Shown here: piece after piece, positions 1 to 6,059 of the stretch | Numbering within the stretch: position 1 is the first letter of the stretch | Layout: each line of letters starts with the position of its first letter | NCBI GenBank assembly: GCA_902783065.1 | Contig: CACZPV010000035.1 | Coordinates: 1-6,985, forward strand | DNA from: an uncultured Ruminococcus sp. | GTDB taxonomy: Bacteria; Bacillota; Clostridia; Oscillospirales; Acutalibacteraceae | Length of the DNA stretch: 6,985 nucleotides | Direction: 5' to 3' | Notes under the pieces: model-generated | What the model was told of the DNA's origin: nothing | Databases searched by the model: none | Seen by the model: the letters and a program-made list of their open reading frames with translations, nothing else | Made by a program: the position numbers and the translations under genes

Positions 1-21
1 CTGCTCTCCGTGTGAGAGCAG
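1..21 (+). terminator. Hairpin at window edge, possible terminator of an upstream gene
   Basis: Bases 1-8 (CTGCTCTC) pair perfectly with 14-21 (GAGAGCAG) around a 5-base loop. The run that follows is GCTTTTC, a weak U-tract. It may be the tail of a terminator for an upstream gene or part of a larger repeat. The window edge hides whatever precedes it, so its role is unsure. Confidence 0.4.
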
Positions 22-91
22 GCTTTTCAAAGGGCTTGCCCCTGCACCTCCCGATAGTTTCGGTGCTGTGGTGCAAGCCTTTTGAAAAGCC
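21..91. repeat. 19-bp inverted repeat in the leader of the sortase operon
   Basis: The arm at 21-39 is the reverse complement of 73-91 with one mismatch, around a 33-base loop. The loop holds a smaller hairpin (CCGA 51-54 with TCGG 60-63). The octamer CCTCCCGA occurs twice, at 47-54 in the loop and at 90-97 at the foot of the right arm, next to the ribosome binding site of the first sortase. As RNA this would be a stable leader hairpin just upstream of the start. As DNA it could be a small interspersed repeat. A reading frame running through it from a GTG at 12 has no ribosome binding site and is not taken as coding. Confidence 0.6.
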
Positions 92-104
92 TCCCGAAAG
101 GAAA

Positions 105-1019
105 ATGACATTGAATTCCGTAAAAGTTAAACATATTTTTATTTTTGTGCTGATCGGATGTCTCTATTTCGCAGGCGTTTCGGCGATTATTTACCCTATG
201 GTCAGCAATGTGTATTCACTTACCACATCCAGAAATGTAATTTCTGATTATGAAAAAAAAGTAGAACAAATGCCGGATTATGAAATTGAGCAGAAATTTA
301 AAAATGCAAATCAGTATAATACCGATGTTGCACAGGGAATTTATAATGATGGTCTTGAAAAATCACTTTGTAATGAGGATGAACTGATTTGCTATGTGGA
401 TATTCCATCGCTCAGTATTTATCTTCCCGCATATTATGGTACCTCTGATGAGGTTCTTCAAAAGGGATGCGGCTGTCTGGAAAATACATCGCTGCCTGTT
501 GGCGGTAAATCTACTCATTCTGTTATTTCCGCCCATACCGGTCTTCCATCTGCTGAAATGTTTACTAAACTTGATCAGATTAAAAAAGACGATGTGTTTT
601 ATATTCATGTTCTCGATCGGGTTCTTGCCTATCAGGTCGACAGGATCGAAGCAGTAACACCGGATAAGATCGAATTGCTTGAAGTTGTAAAGGATATGGA
701 TTATTGTACCCTTCTTACCTGTACTCCCTACGGTATTAACGATAAGCGCCTTTTGGTCCGTGGAGTCCGGATTCCATATAACCCGGAAATTGCTCAGGCA
801 ACACAATCAGCAAATACGTCCAATTTAAATGCAGCAACAAGTGATGAACTTTCTGAGGAAATTAAACATCAGCTTATAATTATTACAGGTATTATCCTTG
901 CTGCAGTGGTTGTATATGTTTCTGCTTTGATATGGCTGATCACAACAATAAAAAAATCTCCGGCACTGCAGGAGGATAGGGCGGAGGAGTCCAATGGCGA
1001 ATTTGAAAAAACAGATTAA
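105..1019 (+). CDS. srtC: Class C (pilus-type) sortase, first of a tandem pair
   Basis: Membrane transpeptidase that cleaves a C-terminal sorting signal and joins the substrate to a pilin lysine or to the wall. With the ATG at 105 it has 304 residues: N-terminal membrane segment about 10-30, sortase fold about 95-235, C-terminal membrane segment about 257-281, and a charged tail. Having both membrane segments is typical of class C. Catalytic residues are His144 (in AHTGLPS), Cys206 (TLLTC, followed by TPYGIN) and Arg219 (RLLVRG). The start is ambiguous: AAAGGA (97-102) lies only 2 bases before the ATG at 105 but 8 before a TTG at 111, so translation may begin two codons later. The longer frame from a GTG at 12 only reads through the leader repeat. 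No DP(F/W/Y) lid motif is seen before the core. Cysteines are frequent (residues 89, 96, 122, 124 and 201 besides Cys206). The 3' end overlaps the next sortase gene by 26 bases, implying co-translation. Confidence 0.92.
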   Translation: MTLNSVKVKHIFIFVLIGCLYFAGVSAIIYPMVSNVYSLTTSRNVISDYEKKVEQMPDYEIEQKFKNANQYNTDVAQGIYNDGLEKSLCNEDELICYVDIPSLSIYLPAYYGTSDEVLQKGCGCLENTSLPVGGKSTHSVISAHTGLPSAEMFTKLDQIKKDDVFYIHVLDRVLAYQVDRIEAVTPDKIELLEVVKDMDYCTLLTCTPYGINDKRLLVRGVRIPYNPEIAQATQSANTSNLNAATSDELSEEIKHQLIIITGIILAAVVVYVSALIWLITTIKKSPALQEDRAEESNGEFEKTD

Positions 1020-1893
1020 ACGCAGACTTCCGCTTGTGTTTATTTTTCTGCTTCTTCTTGCCGGAATTGGTCTGTTTATGTATCCTATAGTGAGTAACTG
1101 GTACGGCGAATATACCGCCTATACTTCGATTGAAAGCTATGATAAGACTATTCAGGCGGTTGGTGATGAGGCAATTAATCAGATGCAGAAGGCTGCTGAT
1201 GAATATAATGCTGCCATCGCTAAACATGACAGCCAAAAAGTGTCATCTATGCATTATGATGAACTTCTTGCTGTAACCGACAGTATCGGCTACATTGAAA
1301 TTCCTAAAATTAACGTCTACCTTCCGATTTTTCACGGAATGTCCGATGACGTTCTTCAGAAAGGTATCGGTCATATGGAGGGTACATCCCTTCCGACCGG
1401 CGGAAGCAGTACACATTGTGTACTTGCTGGTCATACAGGACTGCCTTCGGCAAACCTGTTTACTGATCTGGATCAGCTGAAAAACGGCGATTTATTCTAT
1501 ATTCATAGCCTTGATAAGGTACTTGCGTATCAGGTCGATCAGATTAAGGTGGTGCTGCCTTATGAAACAGATGATGTCCAGATTGCAGAAGCAGAGGATT
1601 ATGTTACTCTTATTACATGTACTCCATACGGTATTAACAGTCATCGTCTTTTGGTAAGAGGTACACGTATTCCTTATAAAACTCAGACTATGAAAGAAAC
1701 TCATCCGTGGCCTGTTGTTCACAGACATGATGAGGAACAGAAGATTCCTTTCCGTACTATTGTGTGGTATGCGGCATTGGTGGTCATTTCTGTTGTTACA
1801 GTTGTTATTATGCTCATACTTTTTGTTCCGTCTTTCCGCAAAAAGAAAAAGAACAAAGATGAAATAAAGCCCCAGGGTAACGATTCTGCCTGA
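994..1893 (+). CDS. srtC: Class C (pilus-type) sortase, second of a tandem pair
   Basis: A 299-residue paralogue of the upstream sortase. It has an N-terminal membrane segment at about 12-33, sortase core at about 98-230, a second membrane segment at about 256-280 and a lysine-rich cytoplasmic tail. The catalytic triad is His147 (AGHTGLPS), Cys209 (TLITC, then TPYGIN) and Arg222 (RLLVRG). The core stretches QKGIGHMEGTSLPTGG and LFTDLDQLKNGD are close to the class C consensus, so this copy is more canonical than the first. The start is well supported: GGAGG at 983-987 lies 6 bases before the ATG, inside the end of the preceding gene. A DP(F/W/Y) lid motif is absent here too. The pilin gene follows 23 bases after the stop, so the natural substrate is probably that protein. 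Two sortases may divide the work between polymerisation and anchoring; which does which cannot be read from sequence. Confidence 0.94.
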   Translation: MANLKKQIKRRLPLVFIFLLLLAGIGLFMYPIVSNWYGEYTAYTSIESYDKTIQAVGDEAINQMQKAADEYNAAIAKHDSQKVSSMHYDELLAVTDSIGYIEIPKINVYLPIFHGMSDDVLQKGIGHMEGTSLPTGGSSTHCVLAGHTGLPSANLFTDLDQLKNGDLFYIHSLDKVLAYQVDQIKVVLPYETDDVQIAEAEDYVTLITCTPYGINSHRLLVRGTRIPYKTQTMKETHPWPVVHRHDEEQKIPFRTIVWYAALVVISVVTVVIMLILFVPSFRKKKKNKDEIKPQGNDSA

Positions 1894-1916
1894 TATAGGG
1901 CAAGGAGGAATAGATT

Positions 1917-3119
1917 ATGATAAGATTCAAGGCAAAAAAATTTCTTGCATGGATGACTGTTCTCTGCTTAATACTTGGTTGTGCCGCAGTGTCGGCTTTG
2001 ACGGCAGGTGCAGTAGAAAAAAGAGGCTCGATTGAGGTGCAGATTCATGCCGATTATGAGGGTCTGCCGCTTTATCTGATCGATATCGGAGATTATAACA
2101 ATGGGGAAATACAGCTCCATGATCGTTTTAAATCCCTCGATATCAAGTCACAGGATTTTACCGATAACAAAGTGACCAGTGCTAAGCTTGCACAGGCTGA
2201 GGCATTTGTTAAGGAAAATGACATTGAAGGTACGATCGGCAGAGTAGATATCAACGGTAATGTAACATTTCGTGATCTCCAGATGAATAAGCTTTACCTT
2301 ATCGTTCAGCCTATTGGCAAAGATATTGTTAATGTAGGTCCCATTATGATTCCCATGCCTCAGACTGACAATGAGGGAAATGCTGTTTATGATTTGAAAT
2401 GCGAAGGAAAAGCTCGTCAGAATTCTGAATTTGAGAACCGCGGTGCAGTTATTCTTAATAAGACAGACAATCTGGATAAACCGCTTGAGGGTGCTGTATT
2501 CTCTTTCTGGCAGAAAATCTATTATACGGATGGAACGGGTATTCCTGACAATGCTGAAAAAGGTATTGACACAGAAGGTAACTATTATTGGAAGCTCTTT
2601 AAAAAGGAATTTGTAACCAACGAAAACGGTCAGGTATATGTTGATGGACTTGCTTTCGGCAGTTACAGGTTTATCGAAGAACAAGCTCCTGATGGGTTTA
2701 AACTGGATAATACACCTCTTGATTTTGATATCAGTGAAGAGGCTGCTGTCAAAGTTGAAAACGGTATGTATGTGGCAGAAAGAGGAAAAGTTGTTACTCT
2801 TGATGTTGTGAATGAACTGCTTACAGAGTATTCTGTAGAAACTCCATCCATACCTGCGAGCAGTAAACCGTCCGGACCTGAGGAATCTTTTGTAATGGCT
2901 GAGTCAGTGGAACAAACATCTTTCCCCACCCCGTCAAAAGTTGAATCAACTACAAGTAAAGTGGTTTTATTTACATCTCCGGATAAAACTGTTGAAATTA
3001 CAGGTGATGATATTGTGAAATATATCGCGATTGGCGGTATAGTTATGGCTTCACTTGTGTTGGTAATAATACTGATCGTAGTTGGCGGAAAAAACAAGAA
3101 AAAGGACAAGAAAAAGTAA
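1917..3119 (+). CDS. Pilin-like SpaA/CnaB surface protein with atypical sorting signal
   Basis: Likely substrate of the two sortases; 400 residues. Residues 1-32 form a Sec signal peptide (basic start, hydrophobic core, likely cleavage after AGA at 30-32). Residues 33-170 resemble a pilin N-terminal domain ending in PMPQTDNEGNAVYDL (147-160), the place where pilins carry YPKN. Here the matching stretch is CEGKA, so only Lys165 is kept. Residues 176-305 form one CnaB domain with the isopeptide set: Lys182 (ILNKTD), Glu254 in the E-box YRFIEEQAPDGF (250-261), and Asn299 (VVNE). A Ser/Thr/Pro-rich linker (306-358) leads to VEITG (359-363), a membrane helix (about 367-390) and a KKK-rich tail. 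There is no LPXTG, so VEITG is the inferred cleavage site. AAGGAGGA (1902-1909) lies 7 bases before the ATG. It may be the only shaft subunit or a base/tip subunit of a pilus encoded partly upstream of the window. Confidence 0.85.
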   Translation: MIRFKAKKFLAWMTVLCLILGCAAVSALTAGAVEKRGSIEVQIHADYEGLPLYLIDIGDYNNGEIQLHDRFKSLDIKSQDFTDNKVTSAKLAQAEAFVKENDIEGTIGRVDINGNVTFRDLQMNKLYLIVQPIGKDIVNVGPIMIPMPQTDNEGNAVYDLKCEGKARQNSEFENRGAVILNKTDNLDKPLEGAVFSFWQKIYYTDGTGIPDNAEKGIDTEGNYYWKLFKKEFVTNENGQVYVDGLAFGSYRFIEEQAPDGFKLDNTPLDFDISEEAAVKVENGMYVAERGKVVTLDVVNELLTEYSVETPSIPASSKPSGPEESFVMAESVEQTSFPTPSKVESTTSKVVLFTSPDKTVEITGDDIVKYIAIGGIVMASLVLVIILIVVGGKNKKKDKKK

Positions 3120-3127
3120 AACTTAAT

Positions 3128-3159
3128 GCGGGCGGAACATTCTGATATGTACCGCCCGT
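3128..3159 (+). terminator. Hairpin after the pilin gene, probable operon terminator
   Basis: The stem pairs C3129-G3135 with C3152-G3158, then after one A-A mismatch ACAT (3137-3140) with ATGT (3147-3150), leaving a 6-base loop. It begins 9 bases after the pilin stop. No clean U-run follows, only GTTATGCATATG, so it may be an inefficient terminator or a 3'-protecting stem. Confidence 0.55.
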
Positions 3160-3320
3160 TATGCATATGATAAAAAGCTTTTTGATTTAGTGATTTGCGA
3201 ATATCAGGAAAACGATGATTAATTCATTAATCGGCGTTTGGGGTGTGAGGCGAAGCTCCACACGCAGGACCACTTCCGGGTTCGTTCAAACTTTAAAATG
3301 CCATTTATTAAGTGTTTCCT
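3160..3320. other. Gene-free spacer with a structured repeat-like segment
   Basis: No supported gene lies between the pilin and the carboxypeptidase. The stretch contains a perfect palindrome AAAAAGCTTTTT (3172-3183), a 7-bp inverted repeat GATTAAT/ATTAATC (3217-3232), and a more GC-rich segment at about 3236-3291. In that segment GTGTGAGGC (3243-3251) folds onto GCTCCACAC (3255-3263) over a GAA loop, with one A-C mismatch and one G-T pair. A second small stem joins GGACC (3267-3271) to GGTTC (3279-3283), and GTTTG (3236-3240) can pair with CAAAC (3287-3291) to close both. The composition differs from the A+T-rich flanks, which suggests an interspersed repeat or a small structured RNA. No known RNA family is recognised. 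Confidence 0.4.
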
Positions 3321-3343
3321 TAGTATTAGTATAAAGATACTAA
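3321..3343. promoter_or_regulatory. Candidate operator: direct and inverted TAGTAT repeats
   Basis: TAGTAT occurs twice in direct repeat (3321-3326 and 3327-3332). The second copy forms a perfect 7-bp inverted repeat, TTAGTAT (3326-3332) and ATACTAA (3337-3343), around AAAG. It lies 41 bases upstream of the -35 box of the carboxypeptidase promoter, a position more usual for an activator than a repressor. The binding protein is unknown. Confidence 0.35.
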
Positions 3344-3384
3344 ATTTCGTGAAAATCAAAATAATGTTTGGTTTTATTTTGTAC

Positions 3385-3413
3385 TTGATTTATTGATGGT
3401 AAAAGTTTATTAT
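3385..3413 (+). promoter_or_regulatory. Sigma-A-type promoter of the VanY-family gene
   Basis: TTGATT (3385-3390) and TATTAT (3408-3413) are separated by 17 bases, each one or two changes from the housekeeping consensus, with A/T-rich sequence upstream. Transcription would begin near 3420, leaving a leader of about 60 bases before the ATG at 3482. Confidence 0.6.
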
Positions 3414-3481
3414 ATAAAGCGGATAAATAATTGCATTAGCAATATTGAATGACAAATAATTTGAAATATAGAGGTTATCCT

Positions 3482-4858
3482 ATGAATCATAACGAAAATC
3501 AATTGCAGGAACCAACAAAAAGTTCTGGAATACGGAAGTTTTTTCATTTGCCTGCTATACTTAAAATCGATTTTGATAAACCGGTTCCTTTTAAACAACA
3601 GTTTGCAATTATGGGTACTGTACTGGTTATTTCTTGTCTGTTATTTACGGTTGTCTATATGCAGCAGCTTTTGTCGGGTAACGTGATGACGGATGAGGAA
3701 AAGGCAAAGGCGGCTGCACCGGCATCTGCGTCTGAACAAGGCAGCAATAAAAATACTGAAAACAGTATTAAAGAAACATCCCAGAAACCTGAAAAAAGGG
3801 TAACGAAAATTTCCTCTGCTAACAAAGCGATTCTGAAAGAAATGACTACCGTTCTTAAAAATCAGGATGATGTTTATACCGGTCCGCTGATCCTTGTAAA
3901 TAAAAACTATCCAAGCCGATTGGATGGAGAAAATGTGCAGCTTCTTTTCGAGGAAATGACCGATGATTATATTTTATCTGATTATACTGTTGGAATTGAT
4001 AAGGATAGTGTGGAACCGTTTAACAGGATGATGAACGATTTTGCATCTATCTATGGTAAAACGGATATCATGGTTGCCTGCGGCTACAGAAGTCGTGAAA
4101 CACAGGAAGAATTAATGAGTACTGAAGAAGCTAATGACGAACAAGCAGATCAGTGGGTGGCACCTCCCGGCTATAGCGAGCATCAGACGGGATTGTCGTT
4201 TGATCTTGACCTGAATCTATTTGATGGCGGCAAAGCGGGAATTAATTATGATGGTGAAGGTGATTATTCATGGATCAACAATAACTGCGGTCAGTATGGA
4301 TTTATTCTAAGATATCGTGAAAACAGAGAAGACATTACGGGATATTTGTATGAGCCGTGGCATTTCCGTTATGTTGGTTTGCCCCATGCACAGTATATTG
4401 AGGATCACGATATTACATTGGAAGAATATATGGCGCTTCTCCATACCCATACCATAGAAAATGCCATACTGATGGAAGATCATGACGGTACACAGTGGTG
4501 TATCTACTATGTACCTGCTGATGAGGATGGAGAAACAAATGTTCCAGTACCGAAAAACTATAGTTTTGAGATTTCGGGCGATAATATGGTAAATGACAGT
4601 ACAGAAGGGTATGGCGGATATATTGTTACTGTAATGCTTGGCAGCGAAGAAGAAACCGGTATAAAAATGAAGGAAGAATCCGTAGAAATCGAATATTCTG
4701 TAAATGATGAATCATCGACTGATGAGGAAAGTTTTGATAATACAGAAGAATCTGCCATTTACTATGAAAATGATGAAGAAACTGCATATAACTATGATGA
4801 GGAAACAGATTATTCGGAAGAATATGCGTACAATGATGAAGATTATGAGTATGAATAA
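3482..4858 (+). CDS. VanY-family D-alanyl-D-alanine carboxypeptidase (peptidase M15), membrane-anchored
   Basis: Zinc peptidase of the VanY/VanX type that removes the terminal D-Ala from peptidoglycan stem peptides outside the membrane. It has 458 residues: short cytoplasmic N-terminus, one membrane segment (about 42-60), Ser/Ala/Lys-rich linker (to about 105), M15 domain (about 130-305), a small accessory region (about 310-385), then an acidic tail (about 389-458). Zinc ligands are His234 and Asp241 (SEHQTGLSFD) and His294; catalytic Glu291 sits in YEPWHFRYVG. Arg203 in ACGYRSR is the substrate-binding arginine position of the family. The start at 3482 has AGAGG at 3470-3474 with a 7-base gap; an in-frame ATG at 3449 has no ribosome binding site, so the shorter form is chosen. 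It appears to be monocistronic, with its own promoter and terminator. No vanR/S/H/A/X genes are nearby, so this is more likely a wall-maturation enzyme than part of a glycopeptide-resistance cluster. Confidence 0.92.
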   Translation: MNHNENQLQEPTKSSGIRKFFHLPAILKIDFDKPVPFKQQFAIMGTVLVISCLLFTVVYMQQLLSGNVMTDEEKAKAAAPASASEQGSNKNTENSIKETSQKPEKRVTKISSANKAILKEMTTVLKNQDDVYTGPLILVNKNYPSRLDGENVQLLFEEMTDDYILSDYTVGIDKDSVEPFNRMMNDFASIYGKTDIMVACGYRSRETQEELMSTEEANDEQADQWVAPPGYSEHQTGLSFDLDLNLFDGGKAGINYDGEGDYSWINNNCGQYGFILRYRENREDITGYLYEPWHFRYVGLPHAQYIEDHDITLEEYMALLHTHTIENAILMEDHDGTQWCIYYVPADEDGETNVPVPKNYSFEISGDNMVNDSTEGYGGYIVTVMLGSEEETGIKMKEESVEIEYSVNDESSTDEESFDNTEESAIYYENDEETAYNYDEETDYSEEYAYNDEDYEYE

Positions 4859-4948
4859 ACTGGTTAATAACTGAAACTTATCTGTTTATCAGGAGTTTTC
4901 GTGGAGCTTCAATCTCAGACAATTTAGCTGCTTAATAATTGTTGGTAT

Positions 4949-4993
4949 AAAAAACAGCGGTCGTGAATCTGTAAGATTACGATCGCTGTTTTT
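4949..4993. terminator. Strong bidirectional rho-independent terminator
   Basis: AAAAACAGCG (4950-4959) pairs with CGCTGTTTTT (4984-4993). The stem continues through a G-T pair, TCGT with ACGA, a bulged G4965, and AATC with GATT, around the loop TGTAA. An A-run on the left and a T-run on the right give a U-tract on either strand. It therefore ends both the plus-strand carboxypeptidase gene, 90 bases after its stop, and the minus-strand surface gene, whose stop codon is at 4998-5000. Confidence 0.9.
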
Positions 4994-4997
4994 GATT

Positions 4998-6059
4998 TCA
5001 GATATTTTCCTCAGTTTGTTCCTCAGAAACATTTAAAGTAAGCATAAGTGTTGATAAATGGTATGAATTATCTCTTACCGTAATGTAAAAACGGTATTCT
5101 CCTTTTTCCCATGGGTGATATATAAATTTGGTGCCGCTTTGGAACTTGCGGAGCATCAGACGTTGTTCACTACTTGGTTTTTCCATTTGTATCTCATAAA
5201 CGTATCCGGCAGTACCGCCCGATGCAGCAAATTCAAATGTGACATCATTTCCATAGATGATGTTGTCAGCTGCTGTCGTCTTGTTGAATAGTTTATCTGC
5301 TTTTACTGTAAAAGCAAATTCTTTTGTGTTAACTTTACCGGAGCAGTCTTTAGCATCCACTTTAATTCTGTACTCTCCGGATTCCCACGGATGATAAAGG
5401 AATTTTTTGCTGCTGTTATAATTTTTAATAGTAATATAGTGATCTTCGGTTGGTTTCAGAGCACTGATTCGGTATTGGTACCCTTTAGTGCCGCCTGATG
5501 CATTAAAGTTAAATTGTATGTTCTCACCAAATGAAATGATTTTTTTGTTTATGGTTGTTTTGTTGCTGACCGGGTCGGCAGAAACGCTGAATTTAAAGGT
5601 TTTATCAGCAGTTTTTCCGGATTTATCTTTAACAGTAACTTTTAGCTGGTAAGTTCCTGACAGCCACGGATGATAACTGCAATAGGAGGAAGAACTATAT
5701 TTCTGTACAACAGTATAGTTTTTGGCAGATGGCTTTAATACAGAAAATTGATATTGATATGTACCTTTACCGCCTATGGCATCACCTTGTACCTGTACAT
5801 TTTGTCCGAATTTGATCTTATCTGTTTTAAGCGTTGAGCGGTTAGCAAGGTTTACCGTAAGCTCACTTGGGGCTGAGTATACAGCGGAAAGAGATTTCGC
5901 GATTTCTGATTTAGTAGTCTTGACATTCCAATGTATCTGACAGTCATGATATGCACCGTTAGGAATTGTGCATAAATTATCGATACAATTGAGGCGAAAT
6001 AGTATAATTCCAATTAGGATGGAAATCATCGCCGATAATATTGAGGGAAGCAAGCTCAT
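4998..6059 (-). CDS. Surface/secreted protein with three Ig-like repeats; probable 5'-truncated remnant
   Basis: The reading frame has 353 residues. Residues from about 72 to 345 are three repeats of about 90 residues (72-162, 164-254, 256-345). Each has a GG(K/T)xGYxY-like motif, an LKP or EKP turn, and a YHPW motif followed by (S/K)GxYxxxV. They resemble the beta-sandwich repeats (often labelled triple-tyrosine or Y_Y_Y-like) found at the C-termini of clostridial wall hydrolases and surface proteins; that assignment is from memory of the family. Residues 1-28 are read out of frame through the end of the adjacent transposase gene (83-base overlap), so they are not native. No ribosome binding site precedes the ATG at 6059 or the one at 6029. 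The most likely reading is that an insertion sequence removed the promoter, signal peptide and N-terminal domain, leaving a pseudogene or a chance-revived fusion. The native part starts somewhere between about 5850 and 5970. Confidence 0.65.
   Translation of the reverse strand: MSLLPSILSAMISILIGIILFRLNCIDNLCTIPNGAYHDCQIHWNVKTTKSEIAKSLSAVYSAPSELTVNLANRSTLKTDKIKFGQNVQVQGDAIGGKGTYQYQFSVLKPSAKNYTVVQKYSSSSYCSYHPWLSGTYQLKVTVKDKSGKTADKTFKFSVSADPVSNKTTINKKIISFGENIQFNFNASGGTKGYQYRISALKPTEDHYITIKNYNSSKKFLYHPWESGEYRIKVDAKDCSGKVNTKEFAFTVKADKLFNKTTAADNIIYGNDVTFEFAASGGTAGYVYEIQMEKPSSEQRLMLRKFQSGTKFIYHPWEKGEYRFYITVRDNSYHLSTLMLTLNVSEEQTEENI
5025..5846 (-). repeat. Three tandem Ig-like domain repeats with YHPW motif
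   Basis: The coding blocks are about 5574-5846, 5298-5570 and 5025-5294, each near 270 bases. They are similar in protein but clearly diverged in DNA, so this is an old domain duplication rather than a recent tandem copy. YHPW falls at residues 129-132, 222-225 and 314-317 of the reading frame. The third copy departs most, replacing the KDxSGK turn with RDNSYH. Confidence 0.75.

Noticed and set aside
12..104. N-terminal extension of the first sortase starting at GTG 12
   Set aside because: It has no ribosome binding site, reads straight through the inverted repeat, and the extra residues match nothing in sortases; the normal N-terminal membrane segment begins after residue 31 of that frame.
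1968..1982. Lipobox-like ILGC in the pilin signal peptide
   Set aside because: Leu at -2 is unusual, a standard AGA cleavage site follows, and the C-terminal sorting architecture already explains its anchoring.
2148..2684. 178-codon minus-strand reading frame inside the pilin gene
   Set aside because: It lies wholly opposite a well-supported gene, has no recognisable domain, and looks like a shadow of the coding strand. The same applies to the minus-strand frames at 363-806 and 2663-3166.
3243..3300. tRNA-like GGTTCGTTC segment in the spacer
   Set aside because: The bases around it cannot form a T-stem, and no acceptor or anticodon stem can be drawn.
3449..3481. Earlier start for the VanY-family gene at ATG 3449
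   Set aside because: No ribosome binding site lies upstream, whereas ATG 3482 has AGAGG at a 7-base distance.
3482..4858. Glycopeptide-resistance (van) cluster
   Set aside because: Only a VanY-type peptidase is present; no ligase, dehydrogenase, VanX or two-component genes are in the window.
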